Below, one piece after another: positions 1-5,171 of a DNA stretch of 6,056 nt. Source of the stretch: Prolixibacteraceae bacterium (GTDB lineage: Bacteria > Bacteroidota > Bacteroidia > Bacteroidales > Prolixibacteraceae); assembly GCA_016788685.1 (NCBI GenBank), contig JAEUSS010000186.1:1-6056 (forward strand). Direction: 5' to 3'. Numbering within the stretch: the stretch's first letter is position 1; each line of letters opens with the position of its first letter. A program made the position numbers and the translations under genes. The notes beneath the pieces are model-generated. The model was not told the origin of the DNA. It did no database searches and was given only the letters and a program-made list of their open reading frames with translations.

Positions 1-139
1 TGACGTAAAGGATAATGTGAGGCACCGGCTGGTGCGCGAAATTGTTATGGCTTACGAAAAGCATCATGCCCATGAAGTTTCATTGCGGCATCTGAAGGAA
101 AAGGCAAAAATGCAAACAGATAAAACAGAAGAAAAATGA
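1..139 (+). CDS. phoH: PhoH family protein, C-terminal end only
   Basis: An open frame runs in from the left edge (first whole codon at 2) and gives 45 residues before TGA at 137-139. The segment with [15 protein letters not shown] resembles the conserved C-terminal end of PhoH-like proteins, where a D-x-V-R-H-x-L-V block follows the P-loop ATPase core. The remaining tail is Lys/Glu rich and poorly conserved. PhoH proteins are cytoplasmic ATPases of the P-loop superfamily; their exact cellular role is unsettled, with links to RNA metabolism and phosphate stress. The Walker motifs lie outside the window, so the call rests on this short tail and on the neighbour: a phoH-purC order is, from my knowledge, common in Bacteroidetes. 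The stop codon overlaps the purC start (ATGA, 136-139), which suggests one operon with translational coupling. Confidence 0.72.
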   Translation, partial: DVKDNVRHRLVREIVMAYEKHHAHEVSLRHLKEKAKMQTDKTEEK

Positions 140-1083
140 GCAAAGCGTTAACTCGTACCGATTTTAATTTTCCGGGGCAAAAAAGTGTCTATCACGGAAA
201 AGTCAGGGATGTTTATAACATCAGCGATGAATATCTGGTGATGGTCGTCTCCGACCGTATTTCAGCATTTGATGTTGTGTTGCCCGAAGGTATTCCTTAC
301 AAAGGGCAGGTGTTAAATCAAATAGCCGCCAAGTTTCTGGATGCAACAAGCGACATTGTTCCGAACTGGAAAGTAGCAACTCCCGATCCGAATGTTACCG
401 TTGGGCTGCATTGCGAACCATTTAAAGTGGAAATGGTTATCCGCGGTTATTTGACGGGGCATGCCTGGCGTGAGTATCGCAGTGGAAAACGGACCCTGTG
501 CGGAGTAACTCTTCCTGAAGGAATGGTCGAAAACCAGAAGTTCCCGGAGTCAATTATCACTCCCACAACCAAAGCATCTGAAGGACATGACGAGGATATT
601 TCCAGAGAAGAAATTATCGCCCAGGGGATTGTGAGTCAGTCAGACTATGAAATGCTTGAAAAATATACCCGCGAAATATTCCGTCGAGGTACTGCTATCG
701 CTGCAGACATGGGGCTGATCCTGGTTGATACCAAGTATGAATTCGGGAAAAAGGATGGCAAGATTTATCTGATCGACGAAATTCATACCCCCGATTCATC
801 GCGTTATTTCTATGCTGAAGGCTACGAAGAACGGTTAGCTAAAGGTGAAAACCAAAAACAGCTTTCAAAAGAGTTTGTACGTCAGTGGCTTATAGAAAAT
901 GGCTTTCAGGGAAAAGAAGGTCAGGTTATTCCTGAAATGGATGAAGCATTTGTCCTTTCGGTATCCGAGCGCTACATCGAACTTTTCGAAAATATTACAG
1001 GCGACAAATTTGTCAGGTCTGATTTGTCAAATATTAAGGAACGAATAGAAAATAATATTCAGAATTTTCTGAAGGGTCTGTAA
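136..1083 (+). CDS. purC: Phosphoribosylaminoimidazole-succinocarboxamide (SAICAR) synthase
   Basis: PurC joins CAIR and L-aspartate with ATP hydrolysis to make SAICAR, a step of de novo purine synthesis in the cytoplasm. The 315-residue product covers the family from end to end. Visible landmarks are the N-terminal GKVRDVY nucleotide-binding loop (21-27), [10 protein letters not shown] (37-46), RGYLTGHAW (103-111), the family signature LVDTKYEFG (196-204), and [12 protein letters not shown] (213-224), which helps bind metal and substrate. At about 315 residues it belongs to the longer form found in Bacteroidetes and some eukaryotes, versus about 237 in E. coli. The ATG at 136 is chosen because it gives a normal N-terminus and overlaps the upstream phoH stop as ATGA; there is no convincing Shine-Dalgarno sequence, so coupling to the upstream gene may supply ribosomes. 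A strong hairpin follows the TAA stop directly. No catalytic block appears broken. Confidence 0.97.
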   Translation: MSKALTRTDFNFPGQKSVYHGKVRDVYNISDEYLVMVVSDRISAFDVVLPEGIPYKGQVLNQIAAKFLDATSDIVPNWKVATPDPNVTVGLHCEPFKVEMVIRGYLTGHAWREYRSGKRTLCGVTLPEGMVENQKFPESIITPTTKASEGHDEDISREEIIAQGIVSQSDYEMLEKYTREIFRRGTAIAADMGLILVDTKYEFGKKDGKIYLIDEIHTPDSSRYFYAEGYEERLAKGENQKQLSKEFVRQWLIENGFQGKEGQVIPEMDEAFVLSVSERYIELFENITGDKFVRSDLSNIKERIENNIQNFLKGL

Positions 1084-1084
1084 C

Positions 1085-1116
1085 AAAGAAGGCTGCCTGA
1101 AAAGGCAGCCTTCTTT
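1085..1116. terminator. Bidirectional intrinsic terminator between purC and the convergent gene
   Basis: A perfect 14-bp inverted repeat has arms at 1085-1098 (AAAGAAGGCTGCCT) and 1103-1116 (AGGCAGCCTTCTTT), separated by a GAAA tetraloop. The central part of the stem is GC rich, and each strand ends in a T-rich stretch (TTCTTT), so it can work in both directions. It starts one base after the purC stop codon (1081-1083) and lies 36 bases beyond the stop of the minus-strand gene. This is the layout expected of a shared terminator between convergent genes. The T-tract is interrupted by C, so the efficiency is uncertain. Confidence 0.92.
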
Positions 1117-1152
1117 GCTTGATAACGGATAACTGAGTGTTCGCTGTTGTTT

Positions 1153-1725
1153 TCAGAATCCGAAGGAAAGATTAACCTGTACCGGCGATGGAACAATTGC
1201 ATATCCTCGCGGAGACAGCTGAAAAAATAAGTCACCGTTCCTGAAAAATACCTGCCCGTTTACATGAATCCGGCTGCAGTCGGCCGGCAAATGTCTGAAA
1301 TAAATATGGCGGGGAGGTTCTGTAACACAATAGCCGACACCTTTATGATAGGTATAAAACCGGTTCCCGTAATAGTAGTAGTTTCCGCGGTCGTGCCTGA
1401 AAACAACCGGGTTATGGTCGAACTTGTTGTAAACACGCCCGTATCTTGGGTGATCGTAACAATAGGCATGTTTATTTTTCTTTGAATATCTCGGATGGTA
1501 GTGGTAGCGGGCATCCCGATCATCATCTCTGTGGTCCCGCCATTCATTATGGGCGGTTCGGTGATCATTATACCGTGGCTGGCGATATTCCTTCCTGTCC
1601 CGGTCTTTTCCCTTCTTATCTTCGTTCCGGCGATTTTGCGCGTCCGATTCAGTTGCAGATGCCAAGAGTACTAGTGAAATTGTTATAACCGGAAGATATT
1701 GCCTTAAATTATCAATCGTTTTCAT
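1153..1725 (-). CDS. Small secreted or periplasmic protein with basic Tyr/His-rich linker and two short C-terminal repeats
   Basis: This is a 190-residue protein of unknown function. Residues 1-29 look like a Sec signal peptide: K2 and R8 precede a hydrophobic stretch (about 10-22), and cleavage is plausible after S-D-A29, leaving an N-terminal Gln as is common in Bacteroidetes; cleavage after A24 is also possible. There is no lipobox Cys. Residues 30-105 are very hydrophilic and rich in Arg, Asp, His, Tyr and Lys. The C-terminal part (about 107-190) holds two copies of a motif with small aromatic strands ending in GY-x-V/I and proline: 114-138 and 157-181. This style resembles Bacteroidetes exported proteins with YYY-x-x-G-x-FY and GYxVV-x-PP patterns (the DUF6515-like group, from memory, not checked). 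Cys residues are at 89, 132 and 150. The gene stands alone, convergent to purC and divergent from ruvX. No Shine-Dalgarno sequence precedes the ATG; the upstream bases are A-rich, as is usual in this phylum. Several overlapping frames here are shadows. Confidence 0.82.
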   Translation of the reverse strand: MKTIDNLRQYLPVITISLVLLASATESDAQNRRNEDKKGKDRDRKEYRQPRYNDHRTAHNEWRDHRDDDRDARYHYHPRYSKKNKHAYCYDHPRYGRVYNKFDHNPVVFRHDRGNYYYYGNRFYTYHKGVGYCVTEPPRHIYFRHLPADCSRIHVNGQVFFRNGDLFFQLSPRGYAIVPSPVQVNLSFGF

Positions 1726-1764
1726 GGCTTTCAGTTTTTAAGGTGAATAATTAAATATTGAACT

Positions 1765-1774
1765 TTACCGGTAA
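1765..1774. repeat. 10-bp perfect palindrome in the divergent intergenic region
   Basis: TTACCGGTAA reads the same on both strands and sits 39 bases upstream of the minus-strand gene start. It lies in an AT-rich intergenic stretch (1726-1951) where transcription of the secreted-protein gene probably begins, so an operator role is possible. Only this one copy was noticed, and ten bases can be palindromic by chance. Confidence 0.3.
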
Positions 1775-1907
1775 TTTGTCTGAGCTAAAACAAAGCTTGT
1801 GCCAAAATAATAGTCGGAATCTGAACTTGTTTTAACCATCTGAATGAGATGTGATTAGCTTGAGGTGTTGGAATGAGTGTATCATTTCTTAATTTCCGGA
1901 TCAGCGG

Positions 1908-1934
1908 TTTGTTTGTCAAATAATGCTATTTTTG
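1908..1934 (+). promoter_or_regulatory. Bacteroidetes-type promoter of ruvX-def
   Basis: TATTTTTG at 1927-1934 matches the Bacteroidetes -7 consensus TAnnTTTG exactly. Two TTTG tetramers (1908-1911 and 1912-1915) could provide the -33 element, but the gaps of 15 and 11 bases are shorter than the usual 17-23. A start of transcription near 1940-1942 would leave a 5' leader of only about ten bases before the GTG at 1952. The element lies inside the longer reading frame that could be drawn from 1877, which argues against that longer start. A 13-base dyad (TTTTGC-C-GCAAAA, 1930-1942) overlaps the element. Confidence 0.6.
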
Positions 1935-1951
1935 CCGCAAAATTGAATGCT

Positions 1952-2374
1952 GTGGGAAGAATCTTAGCCATTGATTACGGACGAAAACGTGTTGGAATTG
2001 CAGTTACTGATCCGCTTCAGATTATCGCCAACAGGTTGGTAACCGTTCCGACTCATGAAATCTGGACGTTTCTGAAGGAGTATTTTGCAAAGGAAGACGT
2101 TGAAAAAGTTATTGTGGGATATCCGTTGCAAATGAACAATCAGCCCTCTGAAGCCGTTCAATATATCAACCCGTTTTTGAGGAAATTTCAAAAAGATTAT
2201 CCGGAAATGCCTGTCGAACAAGTGGATGAGCGGTTTACATCTAAAATGGCATTTCAAACTATGATCGACGCCGGCCTAAAGAAAAAAGACCGGCAGAACA
2301 AAGGAACAATTGATGGCGTTAGTGCTACCATTATTTTGCAAAGTTATTTAGAACAAAAAAATTATATCCGATGA
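1952..2374 (+). CDS. ruvX: Putative pre-16S rRNA nuclease / Holliday-junction resolvase-like protein (YqgF family)
   Basis: RuvX (YqgF) is a small cytoplasmic nuclease with an RNase H/RuvC fold. It is linked to maturation of the 16S rRNA 5' end in E. coli and was earlier named for similarity to Holliday-junction resolvases. With the GTG start the product has 140 residues, matching the family's usual 138-140. Motifs in order are ILAIDYGRKRVGIAVTDP (4-21, catalytic D8), VIVGYPLQMN (53-62), VDERFTS (91-97, E93 in DER), and GTIDGVSA (118-125, with D121 as the last acidic residue), followed by a helix IILQSYLE. The frame stays open upstream to a GTG at 1877, but those 25 extra residues are not part of the family and a promoter element falls within them; TTG at 1943 is a less likely alternative. 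The TGA overlaps the def ATG (2371-2374), pointing to coupled translation. Confidence 0.93.
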   Translation: MGRILAIDYGRKRVGIAVTDPLQIIANRLVTVPTHEIWTFLKEYFAKEDVEKVIVGYPLQMNNQPSEAVQYINPFLRKFQKDYPEMPVEQVDERFTSKMAFQTMIDAGLKKKDRQNKGTIDGVSATIILQSYLEQKNYIR

Positions 2375-2922
2375 TTTATCCGGTTACCGTATTTGGCGAT
2401 CCCGTACTCAGAAAAAAGGCAGAACCGATTACAAAAGATTTTCAAGATCTGAGGGGATTTATTCAGAACATGTTTGATACCATGTACAATTCAGATGGTG
2501 TTGGTTTGGCGGCTCCCCAGGTTGGACATGCGATCCGCATTTTTGTGCTCGACACTACCACTGACGAAGAAGATGAGCCGGCCGGAATAAAAAAGGCGTT
2601 CATCAATCCCGAAATACTGGAAAAAACAGGAGAAGAATGGGTGATGAATGAAGGATGTTTAAGTTTGCCCGAGATTCGGGAAGATGTTTTGCGCCCGGAA
2701 ACTGTTCGTATAAAATATTTGGATGAAGATTTCAATCAGCTTGAAGAAACATACAGCGGATTTACTTCGCGGGTAATTCAGCATGAGTACGACCATTTGG
2801 AAGGGGTTATGTTTGTTGACTACCTCAATCCGTTGAAAAAAAGACTGTTGAAAGGGAAGCTGACAGCCATCTCGAAAGGGAAAGTACTGCCTAAATATCG
2901 TATAAAAGTTCCCGGAAAATAA
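2371..2922 (+). CDS. def: Peptide deformylase
   Basis: Def removes the formyl group from the N-terminal methionine of new proteins, a cytoplasmic metal-dependent hydrolysis that takes place near the ribosome exit tunnel. The 183-residue product has all three family motifs: GVGLAAPQ (43-50), EGCLSLP (94-100) with metal ligand C96, and QHEYDHLEG (137-145) with metal ligands H138 and H142 and catalytic E139. A short acidic stretch (TTTDEEDEP, 62-70) sits between the first two motifs, a variable loop in this family. The C-terminal tail after 150 is Lys rich, as is common in Bacteroidetes homologues. The ATG overlaps the ruvX stop in ATGA and no Shine-Dalgarno sequence is seen, so ruvX and def are probably one transcript with translational coupling. 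No formyltransferase (fmt) gene is next to it here, unlike in many other phyla. Confidence 0.97.
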   Translation: MIYPVTVFGDPVLRKKAEPITKDFQDLRGFIQNMFDTMYNSDGVGLAAPQVGHAIRIFVLDTTTDEEDEPAGIKKAFINPEILEKTGEEWVMNEGCLSLPEIREDVLRPETVRIKYLDEDFNQLEETYSGFTSRVIQHEYDHLEGVMFVDYLNPLKKRLLKGKLTAISKGKVLPKYRIKVPGK

Positions 2923-2990
2923 AAAAACAATCAGTTCATTGGCCGAAAACCGGGGGTTCATGCAAAAAAACGATCATCCGGGAAAATAGA

Positions 2991-2998
2991 GATCTTTG
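2991..2998 (+). promoter_or_regulatory. Weak candidate -7 promoter element upstream of comEC
   Basis: GATCTTTG differs from the Bacteroidetes TAnnTTTG element at one of the six fixed positions (G for the first T). No TTTG was found at the expected -33 distance. If it is used, transcription would begin near 3005, only a few bases ahead of the hairpin at 3012-3056. The alternative is that comEC is transcribed by read-through from ruvX-def, since no terminator is visible between 2923 and 3048. Confidence 0.25.
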
Positions 2999-3011
2999 TT
3001 GTAAACCAAAC

Positions 3012-3056
3012 ATAAGCGATCGACGTAACTGGCAAAAAACCAGAATCGATGCTTAT
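3012..3056 (+). promoter_or_regulatory. Predicted mRNA hairpin enclosing the comEC start codon
   Basis: The outer stem pairs ATAAGC (3012-3017) with GCTTAT (3051-3056). After one bulged G (3018) it continues as ATCGA (3019-3023) with TCGAT (3046-3050). After an internal loop (CGTAA on one side, AA on the other) CTGG (3029-3032) pairs with CCAG (3040-3043), capped by a 7-base A-rich loop. All 15 pairs are Watson-Crick. The comEC ATG (3049-3051) is fully inside the stem, so the fold would hinder translation initiation until melted. There is no T-run after it, so it is not an intrinsic terminator. The pairing is read directly from the sequence; the regulatory role is inferred. Confidence 0.45.
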
Positions 3057-5070
3057 TACCCGAAGCTTTTTTCAAAAGATTCCCTTTATCCGGATTACCA
3101 GTCTTTTCCTGATTGGTATTTTGCTGAATCAATACTTCAGGTTCGATTTTCGGTGGGTTGGTTTGATTCTGACCATACTGATCTCTGGTTCTGTTATTCT
3201 CTGGCACAACAGTAATTTTGTTGTGGTCAAAGTTCATAACTTACTCGTTGCTGCGGGAGTTGTTGTGGCAGGTGTATTTTATCCGGATAAAAATCCGGAT
3301 CGGGACCTCCCCTCTTTCTCCCGGAGGGATTATTTTCTTGCTGAAGTTTGCCAGAAACCTTCAGAAAAGGCAAATTCATTTCAGGCGGTATTGCTGATTC
3401 AGAGTCCTTCAATGGCAAAACCAGAGAAACTGGTTGCTTATTTTAGCAAAACCAGATTTGATACCTCAATAAGTGCAGGTGATCAGTTGGTTATTCTCGT
3501 CAAGCCACAAGAAATCAGGAATATGGGCAATCCGTTTGAGTACGATTACCAGGCGGTAATGCGCAAAAACGGCATTTGCTTTTCGGCATATCTGGCTGAG
3601 GGCACTTACCTGAAAACGGGTCATCAGATTAACCGGACGACCTACAAAGCTGAGCAAATTCGGGATAAACTAATTTCTGTTCTGGCTTCTGCTTTAACCG
3701 AACGGGAAGAACGGTCGGTTGTTTCTGCATTAACCTTGGGTTATCGGGCCGAGATAGATCAGGAAACCGTTGATTATTTTGCATCTACAGGTGCCATGCA
3801 TGTTTTATCGGTCTCTGGTTTGCATGTCGGTTTGATTTATTTTATTCTCGGATTTTTGATTTCGTTCATTAAACGGGGTAAAGCCGGGCTGATTGTTTTT
3901 TCAGTTGTAATGATCTTTTTCCTCTGGTGTTACGCATTTATTACCGGATTTTCTCCTTCAGTGCAACGTGCTACAGTGATGTTTACGTTTGTAATCATCG
4001 GCAATAATCTCCGACGGCCGGTAAACATCTACAATTCGCTCACGGCTTCAGCATTTTTGCTGATATTATTAAATCCCAACGTTATTTTTGATATTGGCTT
4101 CCAGTTGTCTTATCTGGCTGTATTCGGGATTGTTCTCATTCAGCCTGCTTTATACCAAGTGCTTGAAATAACTAATCCCCTGTTGAAATGGTGTTGGGGA
4201 TTGTTTACTGTTTCCGTTGCAGCCCAATTAACCACGTTTCCGTTAGGACTGTTTTATTTTAATCAGTTCCCGAATTTGTTCTGGCTTAGCGGCTTTGTTG
4301 TTATTCCGTTAACAACACTGATTATTTGGATGACGCTGGCCTTTTTTGTGCTCAGTCCGCTGCAGGGATTGGCAACGTTCATTGGGTGGGCAATTCAAAA
4401 GGTCACATCGCTGATGTTGTACTTGCTTAAAGAAATGGACGCACTGCCTTTGGCCGTGAGTAAAGGGATTGTTTTAAGTTTACCTCAGGTTTTTGTTTTG
4501 TTCGCAGGCATTGTTGTGATAATCATCTTTATCAGCACTAAAAAAACAAACTGGCTGTTTGCCCTGCTTTCTTTGGTCCTGATATTTCAGGTTAGCGAAA
4601 TACGAGCAAAAAGTCGGGTCTTTAATCAGCGGATGCTATACGTTTACAATGCAAAAGAGCTGATGGTTCATTTAATTTGCGGGAGGACTAATTACGTGAT
4701 TGTAAACGGAAAAAAATCGATATCTCCCAAGGAACTTAAAATGGTTGAAAGAGTGAAGGATCACCTGAAACTCGATAACCCGGTTTGGGTTGAAAGGAGT
4801 GATAAAAACGGCTTCGTTTCTGCAGAACTGAAGATAAGTGATCAGGATATTCAGTTTATGAACTGCAGAATTAAGTTCATCAGCAGAGCGAATGAAACCA
4901 GGCAATCGGTTGAAGTATTGGAAATTACATCCTGTAGCTCAGATCAGGATCAGCATAAAAAGCAAGGCACAACCATTGCCACCGGAAGTTCGTACTTCAG
5001 AACAGAGCAGGAGATTGAGATTGACCATATGATAAAGAAGCAGGGCGCTTATCGTTTAAGCCTGAACTAG
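3049..5070 (+). CDS. comEC: ComEC/Rec2-family DNA internalisation channel protein
   Basis: ComEC forms the inner-membrane channel that carries single-stranded DNA into the cytoplasm during natural transformation. The 673-residue product starts with hydrophobic segments at about 16-30, 36-51 and 59-78, followed by a soluble region (about 90-190) matching the DUF4131/OB-fold position. The Competence domain follows, with the hallmark block ALTLGYRAEID (227-237) and STGAMHVLSVSGLHVG (246-261), then about nine or ten membrane segments between 256 and 516. The last 155 residues (about 518-673) are soluble. They show none of the HxHxDH zinc-ligand pattern of the metallo-beta-lactamase domain found at the end of Firmicutes and proteobacterial ComEC; its absence is common in Bacteroidetes. 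C101 and C177 flank the soluble N-terminal region. The ATG at 3049 is the only reasonable start: the frame has a stop at 3013-3015 and no start codon between. The start codon lies in a predicted hairpin. Confidence 0.93.
   Translation: MLITRSFFQKIPFIRITSLFLIGILLNQYFRFDFRWVGLILTILISGSVILWHNSNFVVVKVHNLLVAAGVVVAGVFYPDKNPDRDLPSFSRRDYFLAEVCQKPSEKANSFQAVLLIQSPSMAKPEKLVAYFSKTRFDTSISAGDQLVILVKPQEIRNMGNPFEYDYQAVMRKNGICFSAYLAEGTYLKTGHQINRTTYKAEQIRDKLISVLASALTEREERSVVSALTLGYRAEIDQETVDYFASTGAMHVLSVSGLHVGLIYFILGFLISFIKRGKAGLIVFSVVMIFFLWCYAFITGFSPSVQRATVMFTFVIIGNNLRRPVNIYNSLTASAFLLILLNPNVIFDIGFQLSYLAVFGIVLIQPALYQVLEITNPLLKWCWGLFTVSVAAQLTTFPLGLFYFNQFPNLFWLSGFVVIPLTTLIIWMTLAFFVLSPLQGLATFIGWAIQKVTSLMLYLLKEMDALPLAVSKGIVLSLPQVFVLFAGIVVIIIFISTKKTNWLFALLSLVLIFQVSEIRAKSRVFNQRMLYVYNAKELMVHLICGRTNYVIVNGKKSISPKELKMVERVKDHLKLDNPVWVERSDKNGFVSAELKISDQDIQFMNCRIKFISRANETRQSVEVLEITSCSSDQDQHKKQGTTIATGSSYFRTEQEIEIDHMIKKQGAYRLSLN
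3281..3300. repeat. Two copies of the palindrome ATCCGGAT, four bases apart, inside comEC
   Basis: ATCCGGAT occurs at 3281-3288 and again at 3293-3300, separated by AAAA. Each copy is its own reverse complement. The stretch encodes Pro-Asp-Lys-Asn-Pro-Asp just before the soluble N-terminal region of ComEC, so the repeat may simply reflect the repeated Pro-Asp codons. Confidence 0.35.
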
Positions 5071-5096
5071 GTCTGAACGCTTCGGCCTTGACCTGG
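5067..5096 (+). terminator. Possible weak hairpin at the end of comEC
   Basis: CTAGGTC (5067-5073, covering the comEC stop codon) can pair with GACCTGG (5090-5096) over seven positions, one of them a G-T wobble. The interior can fold further: AA (5076-5077) with TT (5088-5089), then a C-C mismatch and GC-TTCG-GC (5079-5086), which carries a stable UUCG tetraloop. No T-run follows, so it may be an RNA 3' end-stabilising structure or an inefficient terminator rather than a standard one. Confidence 0.35.
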
Positions 5097-5135
5097 AAAC
5101 ATGAACAGAGTTTATGCAATTGTGGTATTTTAATG

Positions 5136-5142
5136 TATCTTG
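5136..5142 (+). promoter_or_regulatory. Candidate -7 promoter element of trkA
   Basis: TATCTTG resembles the Bacteroidetes TAnnTTTG element but lacks one T. It stands 29 bases ahead of the trkA ATG, giving a plausible leader of about 20-25 bases. A clear -33 TTTG is not seen; TTG at 5120-5122 is too close. The 101-base gap after comEC makes a separate promoter reasonable. Confidence 0.35.
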
Positions 5143-5171
5143 CCTGTCTAAATTACGAAAGATTTACGGAG

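Noticed and set aside
1260..1688. Overlapping open frames on both strands within the secreted-protein gene
   Set aside because: They have low-complexity translations with no recognisable domain, and the 1153-1725 frame has a signal peptide and repeated motif that explain the region.
1764..1830. Minus-strand promoter for the secreted-protein gene (AAGCTTTG and TATTATTTTG were considered)
   Set aside because: AAGCTTTG has one mismatch to TAnnTTTG and TATTATTTTG has the wrong spacing; neither has a -33 element at a suitable distance.
1877..1951. N-terminal extension of RuvX from a GTG at 1877
   Set aside because: The 25 residues do not fit the family, the protein would be longer than usual, and a promoter element lies inside the stretch.
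1947..1967. Tiny frame (ATG CTG TGG GAA GAA TCT TAG) overlapping the ruvX start
   Set aside because: Six codons with no initiation signal; out of frame with ruvX and probably accidental.
2960..2989. Nine-codon frame starting at ATG 2960 between def and comEC
   Set aside because: Too short, with no ribosome site and no sign of selection; treated as chance.
4672..4905. Minus-strand open frame inside comEC
   Set aside because: It is fully covered by the well-supported comEC frame and has no recognisable features; the other minus-strand frames within def, comEC and trkA were dropped for the same reason.
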